From positions 1-64,000 of the forward strand of contig UQPF01000001.1 of assembly GCA_900542905.1 (NCBI GenBank): DNA of 64,000 nt, in the 5' to 3' direction. The notes beneath the pieces were generated by a model. It worked only from the letters and a program-made list of their open reading frames with translations. It was not told the DNA's origin and searched no databases. The DNA is from an uncultured Collinsella sp. GTDB lineage: Bacteria; Actinomycetota; Coriobacteriia; Coriobacteriales; Coriobacteriaceae. Below, in pieces: positions 42,395-51,555 of the stretch (its first letter is position 1; each line of letters starts with the position of its first letter). Position numbers and translations under genes: made by a program.

Positions 42395-45300
42395 TTAAAT
42401 CAGCTCGCTCACGAGGGCTTCGATAAGCTCCTTGGCGCGATCGTTGCCGCGAATGGTGGAGCCGTCGATGTTGAGGGTGTAATTGTTGACCACCTGCGAG
42501 GACACGCCGCCGCCCACCTGCTTCATCTGCTCGGCGATGGTGCGTGCGAACGGGCGCGAGTACTTGCGGTTGGTCAACGGGACGATTGCTTCCGCGCCTG
42601 CTTCACCGACGATATCCAGCGGCACGCCAGCCCCAGGGCGATTCGCAATAGCGCCGTTGGCGTGATAGCGCAGCATCATGCCGCCTGCCGCGTGGGGTCG
42701 GATACCGCCTGCGGCGTTATGGTGCTTCGAGATAATCTGATTTACAAACGTGGTGACGTTTCTGGGGATGCTGCTCAGTGCGCTCGTGAAGGATGTGATC
42801 GCGCTGGTATCGGAACTGGCGGAGATATGCGTCTTATGGCTGGTTGGGATTTTGTTTACAGCTTGCGTAAAGGTATTTGCGCCCCGGGTACCCTCGCCAT
42901 TTACCGCGCTGCCAGCCGCAACATGGTTAGTCTTTTTGTCCTTGCGCTTTGAATCGGAATCCTTGAACTTGTTAACCTCATTCGTGGCGCTACCATCCAC
43001 CACATTGCCGTTCGCACTAGCGGTGGAGTGCTTGTCCTCGGTCTTGGTGTTGTTGTAGTTCTGAATCATTGATATGAGCGTATCAATGTTGCCGCCACAG
43101 CTGGCTACCATGGATGCGAAGTTAGAACTACTGATGTTGTTAAGCTGCTCGGACGATACGCCAGCTTCTTGCAGCTTAACGGCAAAATCAGTCACGTTGA
43201 TACCAGCTGAGTCCATAGCCTTAGTGACGCTATCGCCCATCGTCGCCATGGATGCAGCGATTTTAGCGGCGCTGTTCTGGGCTGCTTCGTCTAGGCCAGC
43301 GTGTGCGGCTGCCGCCTTGGTCTCAAAGTAAGCCGCCTTTTCAGCTGCGGAGGTATAGTCGCTGCTGAGTTCATCCATCTTGTCTTTGTATTCTTTGGTC
43401 TGCTTGCTGGTCTCTTCGATCTGACCCGTCAAGTCGGCAAGATGGTTTTTTTGCTCTTGGGTGAGGTTATTGTAGTTGTTCCAGAGCGGCAGCGCCTCTT
43501 TACTAAGTCTCTCTCCCTTCGCCTTTGACTCGTTGTAGGCATCGGTGGCAAGGGTAAGCTCGCCCTGAGTCTTAATCTCCTGTTCAAGATACTTGGATGC
43601 CGCACTGGAAAGCGCCTTTGCTTCGGCATTGGCTTTCCACTTCTCCGCGTTCTCCTGTAACTTCTGGGTGCTTTCGGACAGCTTGCCGTTCTCAGCATCA
43701 GTCACAGATACCGAATCGCCCGTAATCTCGTTGTATCCCTTAACGGCCTCAGCCAGACGATACTGCTCGGTAGAGCTTAGGTTCGATTTCCCCGCAAGGT
43801 CATTGATGGTCGAAACGTACTGGTCGAGCTTAGCGCCGTTCGTCTCCACCTCAGTAAACGTATCGCCGATAGACTGGTTGAGATCGATAAGGCTTTGCGT
43901 CACGGAATCAGCGTCAATTTCGACGTTTCCGATCGCATCGCCGAAACCTTCCGCGCTTCGGGCGGCGTTAGCCATGATGGATTCGCCAGACTGCATGGCG
44001 CTGTTCATGCGGTCGGCGTATTCTTTTGCCTTTGCGGCCTTGTCAACAAAATAGCCAACGGCTGCGCCAATTGCGGTTGCTGCCGCCGCAAACGCGAGCT
44101 GAGGGCCAATAGCCGTTGCGATGCCGACGGCAAAGTTCTTAAAGCCAGTGGCGGCGGTTTTCACACCGCTGCCGAGTGTGCTCATGGCACCGCCGCTTAG
44201 CTTTGCCGCTTCTGCCTGCTTCTTTAGTGCGTTGGCAGAATCAAGAACACTCGTCTTGGTCTTATTGTTCGCGTCTGCAATCTCTTTGGCGACCTTGGCG
44301 GTCTCCTTGGTGCTGCCGCTCCACTCGTCCACCATCTTGCCGTAAGTATCACGGGCCTTGGTCGTAACGTCGATCTCGTCCTTGATTGACTTGACGCTAT
44401 CGGCAGATGCTTTAGCTGCTCTATTCGCTGCGTCAGCTTTCGCTTTCAGCATAGAAGCGTATTCGGTTGCAGCCGCCTTGCCCTCTTCGTCTGCCGATGC
44501 CGCAAGCTTGGCTGCTTCTTTATATTTGTCAACGGCGGTCTTGGCCTTGTCAGCCGCCGTAGAGTTTTTGGTTACAGCCGTGGCGTACTTGCCCTCTAGA
44601 TCGACTACACGCTGCGAGGTCTGGTAGTAGCCCTGCCACGCGGCAACATATTTGTCGGCTCCACCAGCGGCCTTTGCGGCGGCGTTGCCGGCGATGCCCA
44701 TTTTGGTGGACAGCATATCGGCAGACGCATATGCACGCATTTGAGCGCCATCGGTGGTGACGAGAGCGTCTTTCCAAACGCCAAAGTCTTGAGCGCCCTT
44801 ACCGACTGCCGTTACAGCGGTTCCAATGCCCTGCCCCAGCTTGCCAAGCACGGTAAGCACGGGGCCAGCCGCCGCAGCGATACCGACCATTGCCAAAACG
44901 AACTGCTGTTGTCCCGTATCCATCTTGGAAAAAGCGTCGGCAAGGTCGCCCACGCCCTGAATGAGCGGGTCGCACGCTTCGAGCGCTGAGATAACGGCGT
45001 TGGTAAGCGGCCTGCCGATGGAGATAGCGATAGAGTCAACCTTGTTCTTTAGCACCTGTAAACGCGATGCCAAGCTCTCGTTTCGCTGGTCAACCTCGTT
45101 TTGGAGCGCGGTGTTCTGCTTCCATGCGTTGTTGGCGCGGTCTACCGAATTGCGCAACAAATCGCCAGCGCCAGCCAAACGGCGCATGGTATCGGAGTTA
45201 CGGATGTTGTTGATGCCGAGCTTTTCAAGCGTGACGTTCATGTCCTCGCCGGAATCGCTCGTGCGCTTCAAGCCCTCCACCAATGCTTCGAGGGCTTCCA

Positions 45301-46177
45301 TGGGGCTGCTCTTCCACGCACTGGCGAACTGGTCGGCGCTCATGCCAGCGACACGGGCGTATTCCTCCACTGTATCCGAGCCCTTGGCTACGTTCTTGGA
45401 AATGTCCTGAATGATGCGGGTCATAGCGGAGCCGCCTGCTTCAGCCCTGATGCCGAGCGAGGACATAGCGCCAGACATGCCCAAGATATCAGCCTGCGAG
45501 AACTTGGCGGCGGTGCCAGCGCCAGCCAAACGCAACGCCATGTTCGAGATATCAGACTCGGTAGTAGCCAGATGGTTGCCCAAGTCAACGATAGTGGAGC
45601 CGTAGTTCTTGAACTGGTCTTGGCTCATTTGGGTAATATTGGCAAACTGCGCCATCTGCTTGCCAGCGGTCTCGAAGTCCATGTTCGTGGCGATATCAAG
45701 ACCACTAACGACCTCTGCGAACGATTCGAGCTTGCTATGGGCAACGCCCAACTGTGCGCCGAGGGCTTCGATATTCAGCAGCGTTTCAGCCGTGACGGGC
45801 TGTTTGGTGGAAAGGTTCTGGGCGGATTGCGCCAGCTTCTCGATTTCCTCGTTGGATAGATTTGTGGTCTTGCGAACGTTCGCCATGGCGGTGTCGAACT
45901 GGACGGCGGTTTTTCCGGCGTATGCGCCGATAGCGACCAGCGGGACGGTGACGCTTTGCGTGAGCATCTTTCCGACCTTCTCGGTCTTAACGCCAGCGTT
46001 ATAAATCTTGCCGCCGAGCTCTGCCCACGCACCGCCCTGCTTCACCAAATCAGCAGTGGTGGACTTAGAGCTAGCCGCCGACAGCGTGGTTAGCCGCCGA
46101 AGAGCCTTTTCCGCATTATCTAGTTGCTTGCCGTTCCACCTGGCGTTTACGGCGATTGTGATTGACGCTTTGCCCAT
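42395..46177 (-). CDS. Phage tail tape measure protein
   Basis: This 1260-residue protein sets tail length. It has the TP901-type core (about 85-330; FDTAMANVRKTTNLSNEEI, AGGSAMTRIIQDI), long Ala/Lys-rich coiled coils (about 520-720) and hydrophobic stretches (about 420-450 and 715-750) as needed for DNA ejection. It overlaps the upstream gene as ATGA. By the usual rule of about 1.5 angstroms per residue the tail would be near 190 nm; this is inference. Confidence 0.92.
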   Translation of the reverse strand: MGKASITIAVNARWNGKQLDNAEKALRRLTTLSAASSKSTTADLVKQGGAWAELGGKIYNAGVKTEKVGKMLTQSVTVPLVAIGAYAGKTAVQFDTAMANVRKTTNLSNEEIEKLAQSAQNLSTKQPVTAETLLNIEALGAQLGVAHSKLESFAEVVSGLDIATNMDFETAGKQMAQFANITQMSQDQFKNYGSTIVDLGNHLATTESDISNMALRLAGAGTAAKFSQADILGMSGAMSSLGIRAEAGGSAMTRIIQDISKNVAKGSDTVEEYARVAGMSADQFASAWKSSPMEALEALVEGLKRTSDSGEDMNVTLEKLGINNIRNSDTMRRLAGAGDLLRNSVDRANNAWKQNTALQNEVDQRNESLASRLQVLKNKVDSIAISIGRPLTNAVISALEACDPLIQGVGDLADAFSKMDTGQQQFVLAMVGIAAAAGPVLTVLGKLGQGIGTAVTAVGKGAQDFGVWKDALVTTDGAQMRAYASADMLSTKMGIAGNAAAKAAGGADKYVAAWQGYYQTSQRVVDLEGKYATAVTKNSTAADKAKTAVDKYKEAAKLAASADEEGKAAATEYASMLKAKADAANRAAKASADSVKSIKDEIDVTTKARDTYGKMVDEWSGSTKETAKVAKEIADANNKTKTSVLDSANALKKQAEAAKLSGGAMSTLGSGVKTAATGFKNFAVGIATAIGPQLAFAAAATAIGAAVGYFVDKAAKAKEYADRMNSAMQSGESIMANAARSAEGFGDAIGNVEIDADSVTQSLIDLNQSIGDTFTEVETNGAKLDQYVSTINDLAGKSNLSSTEQYRLAEAVKGYNEITGDSVSVTDAENGKLSESTQKLQENAEKWKANAEAKALSSAASKYLEQEIKTQGELTLATDAYNESKAKGERLSKEALPLWNNYNNLTQEQKNHLADLTGQIEETSKQTKEYKDKMDELSSDYTSAAEKAAYFETKAAAAHAGLDEAAQNSAAKIAASMATMGDSVTKAMDSAGINVTDFAVKLQEAGVSSEQLNNISSSNFASMVASCGGNIDTLISMIQNYNNTKTEDKHSTASANGNVVDGSATNEVNKFKDSDSKRKDKKTNHVAAGSAVNGEGTRGANTFTQAVNKIPTSHKTHISASSDTSAITSFTSALSSIPRNVTTFVNQIISKHHNAAGGIRPHAAGGMMLRYHANGAIANRPGAGVPLDIVGEAGAEAIVPLTNRKYSRPFARTIAEQMKQVGGGVSSQVVNNYTLNIDGSTIRGNDRAKELIEALVSELI

Positions 46178-46602
46178 TATTCGGCTCCCACCAAATCAGC
46201 GACCTGCGCCACCTCGTCATTAACCTGTTCGATGATGTTTTCCTCGTCTTCGAGGATTGCTTTGAGCAGCGCACGCGGCGTATCGCCCGTGTGGGGAACG
46301 CCAGCACGCCTGCCAGCACGCTTGCCCGTGAGGATGATTGCGCCGGGGTTTGCGAACTCGATAACGCCGCCGCCCGGGTCGCTAGAGATGAACACAACGC
46401 CGTTCTGACGCTGCCTAAGCGACAGCGAGTTGGCGAAAGCGCCCGTGGGGTTGGAACCCACGTGCGCGTATCCCTTCGCCTTGCTGAGCGTCGGCTTGGT
46501 TATCTCGACGATGCGCTGCTTTAGGCGCTTCGCCATTTTCTTGTCCACTAGGTTGAGCGCGGCAACCGTCTCGTCTAGGTTTTGAATCTCGATGGTGTAC
46601 AA
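46177..46602 (-). CDS. HK97 gp10-like head-tail or tail component
   Basis: This 141-residue protein has the gp10-type start (IEIQNLDETVAAL, LKQRIVEITKPTLSKAKGYAHV) followed by a beta-rich region ending in helices. In HK97 such proteins complete the neck or tail. Its location between the tail chaperones and tape measure is unusual but known. It appears to use TTG at 46602, with GGGAG seven bases before. Confidence 0.5.
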   Translation of the reverse strand: MYTIEIQNLDETVAALNLVDKKMAKRLKQRIVEITKPTLSKAKGYAHVGSNPTGAFANSLSLRQRQNGVVFISSDPGGGVIEFANPGAIILTGKRAGRRAGVPHTGDTPRALLKAILEDEENIIEQVNDEVAQVADLVGAE

Positions 46603-46605
46603 GGG

Positions 46606-46868
46606 TCACTCCCTGTATTGCTCCATCTCCCTTTTCGCCTTTTCGCGCTGCGCCTTAAGACGATCTCGCGCGTCCCCTATCGACTCCCCCGGCTTTCTCC
46701 ACGGCTTGCCGTTCTTCGCTTCTTCGAGCGCCTGCACCAGCTCCATGTCGAATAGCATCTGGTCAAAGACGCTTGGGAAGTCATAAGCGAGGTCGATAAG
46801 CTCGCGTACGCCAGACCCCGAGAAGCGCCATAACGCAATTAGGACTCGTCCGAGGGTGCCGTAGGGTT
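46606..46868 (-). CDS. Tail assembly chaperone, frameshifted second part
   Basis: An open frame in the -1 phase relative to the preceding gene runs from about 46868 to TGA at 46606: KPYGTLGRVLIALWRFSGSG, then RELIDLAYDFPSVFDQ and a charged helical end. It has no usable start codon at its beginning, overlaps the end of the upstream gene and looks like the T part of lambda-type G/GT chaperones. A -1 slip near GAAAACCC (46864-46871) would make a G-T fusion of about 192 residues. Confidence 0.65.
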
Positions 46869-47183
46869 TTCGGTGCCGTCCTCGGTCGCGCCGTCCTCGT
46901 CCATCTCGAAGTCGTAATAGACGGTCACCTCGTCCATGAGGTCGAGAACTACGTCCTGCGTAATCTGGCGCGGGGCGGGAAGTTCCACCACGGGGTTGCC
47001 AGCTGCCTTGGCGCTCAGAAAGCCCCAGAGGGCAATCCAGATGTTCGTCTGCATGTTGCCAACGGGATCAGCGCCCTTAAACAGATAGAGCTTGGCGCGG
47101 TTGAGTGCGCCCTGACGGGTCTTGCACCTAAAGATTTCCTCGCCAGTCTCGGGGTTCTCAAATCGGAAGATTTCGTTTGCCAT
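46839..47183 (-). CDS. Tail assembly chaperone, first part (G-like)
   Basis: This 114-residue protein (MANEIFRFENPETGEEI) lies directly after the tail tube gene and before the tape measure region, the place of tail assembly chaperones. The last 30 residues are acidic. GAAAGGAG precedes ATG 47183. An overlapping -1 frame suggests a longer frameshifted product. Confidence 0.7.
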   Translation of the reverse strand: MANEIFRFENPETGEEIFRCKTRQGALNRAKLYLFKGADPVGNMQTNIWIALWGFLSAKAAGNPVVELPAPRQITQDVVLDLMDEVTVYYDFEMDEDGATEDGTENPTAPSDES

Positions 47184-47227
47184 TGCGGTTCTCCTTTCAA
47201 AACGGCTTGGCGTGAATAATCGCGCCG

Positions 47228-47238
47228 CGTTCCCCCGC
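47228..47238 (-). promoter_or_regulatory. Late-operon motif copy 4 (GCGGGGGAACG)
   Basis: It is identical to copy 2 over eleven bases and lies between the tail tube gene and the tail chaperone gene, about 45 bases before the start codon. Confidence 0.45.
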
Positions 47239-47302
47239 TGAATCGGCATGAAAAAGGCGCGACCGCAGCCGCGCCCGTTTGGTTATCTGTGACCACCGTT
47301 CG

Positions 47303-48319
47303 TTACTTGTAAGAAGCAACCTTGTTGACAAGCGTGATGGTCATGGGAGACTCGTCAATGCCGGAGACGATCGCGTTATCGGTGCTGAACTGGATAGCCG
47401 CTTCGTTGCCGGAGGGGTCAAGCTCGGGGAAGTCTGCCGTGAAGGGCAGGTGGTTAGCGGAGAACTCAAGCGTCTGCTTGGGGTCGTCCGTGTGATAGAA
47501 CTTGGCGTACACGCTGCCGAACACGACCTTGCCCGAAATCTTGGTGGAGGTCGCAGAGCCGGTAATGAGCTTCTGGTACTCCTTCAGATTCTCGGGGATA
47601 GTGGTGACGTTCACACCGAACTGGCACTTGCCCTCGGCAATCTCGCGGGAGGTGGCGCGACCGAGGGAGCGCAGACCGGATACGTTGTTCTTGATGGTGA
47701 ACGTTGCTTCGGAGACGAGCGCGGCTGCGGGGGTGGAGCCAGAAGCGTCAATCTTGAAGTCGCAGTCCGTGGTGGTGTACTTGCCACCAAAGCAGGATGC
47801 CTGAACGCTGCCGGGGATGGAAGTAAGACCGACCTCGCCGTCGATGCCCTGCCAAGATGCGGACATGGCAAGGTGCTCGTTGCCAGTGGCGGTAAAGGTC
47901 AACTCGTCACACTTGCAGCCGTCGGCGCGGGTGAAGCCGTCCATGCCAATCTGAGACCAGATGGTGAAGTAATCGAGGACGGAACCCATGGTAAAGACGT
48001 GGGTGTAGTAGCCGGATGCGGCATCGCCCTTGCCAGCGACGGGGGTAGTCTTGACGTTGCCGCACGCGGCAAGCAGGTACATACCGAGAACGTCGGGGTA
48101 GCACAGGGACTCAATCTTGGGCGTAACATCGATAGAGTCAACGCGAGCATCGGACGGGGCGCGGGAGCCGCACGTAACGTCGGTGGTGGCGATGGAACGG
48201 GACACACCGAACGGGGAGCCGCCCGTAAGACCGTGCATAAAGGTGGGGGCGGTTGCGGGGGTGTCGCGGTCTTTCTGCTTTGCGATAGCGGCAAGGCCAA
48301 TAGAGGGGTTGAGTGCCAT
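47303..48319 (-). CDS. Major tail tube protein
   Basis: This 338-residue protein is rich in beta strands and starts MALNPSIGLAAIAKQKDRDTP, a pattern common in siphophage tail tube proteins (gp44/phage_TTP type). It contains repeated Thr/Ser-rich strands (KYTTTDCDFKIDASG) and sits between neck proteins and tail chaperones, as expected for the tube subunit. Confidence 0.75.
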   Translation of the reverse strand: MALNPSIGLAAIAKQKDRDTPATAPTFMHGLTGGSPFGVSRSIATTDVTCGSRAPSDARVDSIDVTPKIESLCYPDVLGMYLLAACGNVKTTPVAGKGDAASGYYTHVFTMGSVLDYFTIWSQIGMDGFTRADGCKCDELTFTATGNEHLAMSASWQGIDGEVGLTSIPGSVQASCFGGKYTTTDCDFKIDASGSTPAAALVSEATFTIKNNVSGLRSLGRATSREIAEGKCQFGVNVTTIPENLKEYQKLITGSATSTKISGKVVFGSVYAKFYHTDDPKQTLEFSANHLPFTADFPELDPSGNEAAIQFSTDNAIVSGIDESPMTITLVNKVASYK

Positions 48320-48329
48320 AGTTGCTCTC

Positions 48330-48791
48330 CTAGTCGATTACGGGGTCGATAGCCGCCTTGATGCGGACACCGCCCTCGATGGATGCCATGTATGAATTGC
48401 CCGATGGAGCGGTGCCAACGGACGAAATAAAAGGCTGGGCGTGGTCGCACAGGCCGCCCAGCGTCTTGTCTGATGCAATGGAGGACATGATTCGCGCCAT
48501 CCACTCCTGCACGGTGGCGGTGGATTTAACTAGGTCTGCGGTCTTAGCCCACAGCTCCACCCCCACCGAAAACGTGATGGAGTATCCGCCGCGCGATGCG
48601 CCCATGTAGGTGTTGGTTACAACGTCCTCGATGGAGTAATCCGTTGCGATCTCGCGAACAAGAACCTCGAACGGCTGCTGTGTCTTGGCACCGCCGATGG
48701 AGATGTAGGGGTGCGGCTCCATATCGGCTAGAGCCGCCTTAACGTCCTGCTCCACCCGCTCGATGCACTTTGAAAACAGGTTCGCGTCCAT
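48330..48791 (-). CDS. Tail completion/neck protein
   Basis: This 153-residue protein is encoded between the head-tail connector and tail tube genes, the place of tail terminator proteins. Its alpha/beta pattern (helix at 1-24, then strands YISIGGAKTQQPFEVLV, YSITFSVGVELWAK) suits that family. It is not recognised by a firm motif. Confidence 0.5.
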   Translation of the reverse strand: MDANLFSKCIERVEQDVKAALADMEPHPYISIGGAKTQQPFEVLVREIATDYSIEDVVTNTYMGASRGGYSITFSVGVELWAKTADLVKSTATVQEWMARIMSSIASDKTLGGLCDHAQPFISSVGTAPSGNSYMASIEGGVRIKAAIDPVID

Positions 48792-49595
48792 CTATCGCAC
48801 CTTGAAGTCTCGAAGTCCGTAGCGCTCGATTACGGCGTTGACCTCGGGGATTGAGGTTGCAGCGCCGTCAACGCCGCCAACGACAAAGCGCATAAAGCCC
48901 AGGTCGGTACTGGCGGACGTGGCGTTATCTGGCATTGCGTGGTCGGTGAGGTACCATGCAGCAAGCGAAACGACCGCGCTCTTGACCTCGGGCGGGGTGG
49001 GCTTCATGCCGCACTCCACCACCACCTCGGCGAACTTGTTGACGCCCAAATCGCGCACGTCCAGAAGCGAGTGGTTGCAAACGCGCAGGTTCACGGGGTC
49101 GCCGTCTTGGTCTTTCGCGGATACGACAGAGCGCATATCGGACGCGGTGAACTCGCCCAAGAAGACGAGCGAGGACGTGCGGCAGTTCGGGCGGTCGGTG
49201 ACTCCACGCATGAGGACGGGCTGGAACACGCGGTGCGATTCGGACTCGATTACGTGCTCAGCGCGGTCGATAGCATCCTGAATGGTTGCATCGTCAACGG
49301 TTCCGAGCAGGTTCTCGTCTGCTCGGTAGGCGCGAACGTCCTCCACCGTGCAATAGCGAGCCGCCACGACCTCGATTTGGGCGGAGACGGTAACGCCCTG
49401 CATGAGCCAAGAAACGTCTAGTAGCTCGGGCATGGTGGAGAGGGGAAGGGTGAACTTGCCGCCCTCCCCCGTCACTTCCACCTGCTCGGCACCAGACGCA
49501 TAGCGAACGGTCACGGTATCGGGGTTGCCCTCGAACTCAACGTCCGTGCACTGGGCGATTGAGAACCGCTTACGGCTGTCTGGTGCCAAAGTCAT
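48792..49595 (-). CDS. Head-tail connector protein
   Basis: This 267-residue protein contains the helical gp6-type connector segment (about 84-130; YCTVEDVRAYRADENLL, DATIQDAIDRAEHVIES) in which helices pack around the portal ring. The N-terminal 80 residues are beta-rich. ATG 49595 has AAGGGG upstream. It abuts the next gene without a gap. Confidence 0.65.
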   Translation of the reverse strand: MTLAPDSRKRFSIAQCTDVEFEGNPDTVTVRYASGAEQVEVTGEGGKFTLPLSTMPELLDVSWLMQGVTVSAQIEVVAARYCTVEDVRAYRADENLLGTVDDATIQDAIDRAEHVIESESHRVFQPVLMRGVTDRPNCRTSSLVFLGEFTASDMRSVVSAKDQDGDPVNLRVCNHSLLDVRDLGVNKFAEVVVECGMKPTPPEVKSAVVSLAAWYLTDHAMPDNATSASTDLGFMRFVVGGVDGAATSIPEVNAVIERYGLRDFKVR

Positions 49596-49607
49596 TTGCA
49601 ACGCCCC

Positions 49608-50819
49608 TTAGCGACCAGCAACGCCGGTGTCGGTGAGGTAGGAGAACGCCTTGGGGAAGGTGACCTTAAGGCCGTACTGACCGTTGATGCGGATGGTCTT
49701 CTCGTTGCGCAGGAACTGGTCGTTGACCAGACCAATCTCAAGCTTCTCGCCCATCTTGGTGTAGAAGGTGGCGGCGTTGGGGAGGTAGACCATCATGCCG
49801 TAGGTGGTCTTCTTGCCGCTGGTCTCGCCCGTGGTCTCGGTGAGGTTCAAGTCCTCAACCACGTTCAGCGCCCACAGCTTGCCGTTGACCATCTGGTTGA
49901 TGTAGCGACCGTTCTTGTCCTTCTCAAGGTTGACGGACTCGGCAACGTAGGGGTGCATACCAACGGTGGTCGGAATAAAGCCGGTGGTGAGGAACACGTC
50001 AGTAGCCATCTTGTAGGCGCAATCGGAAATGGTGTCGGTCGTGCCCTTGGTGAACTTCTGGATGCCGTCATGGTTGAGGATGCCGACAATGCCAGTCTCG
50101 GCGTTCTCCTTGGGGCCATTCAGAACCTTAGCGCCCTTGGCGAGCTCCTGCATGTAGAGCAGGGTGCCGTTAACGAGCGTCATAAGCTCGTTGTAGTCGT
50201 TAAGGTTGTTCTCAAGCAGGGGCATACCGTTTGCGATCTGCTCCGTGTGGAAGGAGCGCGGAGTCCACGCCATGCCGGACATGGGGATGGTGGTATTGGG
50301 CTTCCAAGTGGCGGCGGCATTGGTGAGCTTGGTCGGGTCGGCCTCATAGAAGCTCACGGAATCCTTGTCGGTGACGGCACGCGGCAGGGTGTTGTAGATG
50401 CCCAGCTTCGGCAGGTTCTGGGCGTACTGCTCGGGCAGGGAGTAATCGGTCTCGGTGTGCTCAAGCAGCTTGAAGTCCTGATAGGCATCGAGGGCGATAA
50501 AAGTGCCCATCTGCAAACCCTTGAACTCGTCACGTGCGCCAAGCACGAACTCGCCAAAGTTCTTGGGCTTGAACTTAGCCTTGTTGCCAGCGTTGGGGTC
50601 AGCCAACGGGATACCGCCGCCCTGACGAATCTTGTCCTCGTAATCGAGGGCTTCGGCAAGCTGCTCGTCAAGAGACTTGTTCTCGCCCTTAATCTGGTTG
50701 ATGGTGTCGCGGAAAACGTCCTTTGCATCGCCCTCGGCAGCGTTAAAGGACTTCTCGGCTGCATCGAGCTTTGCGCGGTTCTCCACGATCTTGTTGTGAA
50801 TCTGGATGGAAGAAAGCAT
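49608..50819 (-). CDS. HK97-type major capsid protein
   Basis: This 403-residue protein has an N-terminal delta domain of charged helix (about 1-75; KIVENRAKLDAAEKSFNAAE) that would act as scaffold and be removed by the protease encoded upstream, then the HK97 fold (LYMQELAKGAKVL region and FLTTGFIPTTVGMHPYV). The protease-capsid gene order supports it. Confidence 0.88.
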   Translation of the reverse strand: MLSSIQIHNKIVENRAKLDAAEKSFNAAEGDAKDVFRDTINQIKGENKSLDEQLAEALDYEDKIRQGGGIPLADPNAGNKAKFKPKNFGEFVLGARDEFKGLQMGTFIALDAYQDFKLLEHTETDYSLPEQYAQNLPKLGIYNTLPRAVTDKDSVSFYEADPTKLTNAAATWKPNTTIPMSGMAWTPRSFHTEQIANGMPLLENNLNDYNELMTLVNGTLLYMQELAKGAKVLNGPKENAETGIVGILNHDGIQKFTKGTTDTISDCAYKMATDVFLTTGFIPTTVGMHPYVAESVNLEKDKNGRYINQMVNGKLWALNVVEDLNLTETTGETSGKKTTYGMMVYLPNAATFYTKMGEKLEIGLVNDQFLRNEKTIRINGQYGLKVTFPKAFSYLTDTGVAGR

Positions 50820-50829
50820 TCTCTACTCC

Positions 50830-51555
50830 CTAGTACGTCAAAAACTTTCCGTTCACGCACACGGTTTTCGAGACGGCTCCCGTCTCAACCTTGTCGGCTC
50901 CCGACACGGCTTTACCACCGTTGTTGCTGGCAGGGATTGTGGGTTTGGTTTCCCCCGCGCCGTTTCCGTCCACCACGGCAGTGGTATCTAGCAGGTCTTT
51001 CGGCGCGTTCTTGAATCGCTTGGCCTGCTCGGGGTCGATGCACGCGGCAACGGGCTCCATATCCACGATGGAATCGCAAAAGCCGTTCTCCACCGCTTCT
51101 TTCGCGGTGAACCACGTCTCAGCATCCATGAGGTCTGAGATAGCGCCCTCGTCCTTGCCCGTCTTGCGCACGTACTGGTTGACGATGGTGGACTTAACCT
51201 TGTCGAGAAAATCGGCGGTCTTGCGCAAGTCCTCGGCGGTGCCGCCCGAGAAGGAATAGGGGTTGTGAATCATCATCAGCGCGGAATCGCCGATAACCAC
51301 CTTGTCGGCGGTAAGAGCGAAATAGGACGCGGCGCTAGCGGCAAGGCCCTCGATAATGCAGGTGGACTCGCCCTGATAGGCACGCAAAAGCTCAGCCATG
51401 GTGTTAGCGTCGAACACGTCTCCACCGCCAGAGTTGACGTGGATGGTGACCGCTTCGCCGTTTGCTTCTTTCAGCTCGTTGGCGAACTTGGTGGCGGTCA
51501 TATCGGTTTCGTCCCAGCCGTCACCGATGAACCCGTAAACGTTAATGTCCCTCAT
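50830..51555 (-). CDS. ClpP-like prohead protease
   Basis: This 241-residue S14-type protease has strand INVYGFIGDGWDE, oxyanion segment VNSGGGDVFDA at about 40-50, nucleophile Ser74 (GLAASAASYF), His97 (MMIHNPYSFSGG) and an Asp in the LMDAETWFTAKEA segment. It cleaves the capsid delta domain during head maturation. ATG 51555 lies inside the end of the portal gene (14-base overlap), preceded by AAGGAG. Confidence 0.85.
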   Translation of the reverse strand: MRDINVYGFIGDGWDETDMTATKFANELKEANGEAVTIHVNSGGGDVFDANTMAELLRAYQGESTCIIEGLAASAASYFALTADKVVIGDSALMMIHNPYSFSGGTAEDLRKTADFLDKVKSTIVNQYVRKTGKDEGAISDLMDAETWFTAKEAVENGFCDSIVDMEPVAACIDPEQAKRFKNAPKDLLDTTAVVDGNGAGETKPTIPASNNGGKAVSGADKVETGAVSKTVCVNGKFLTY

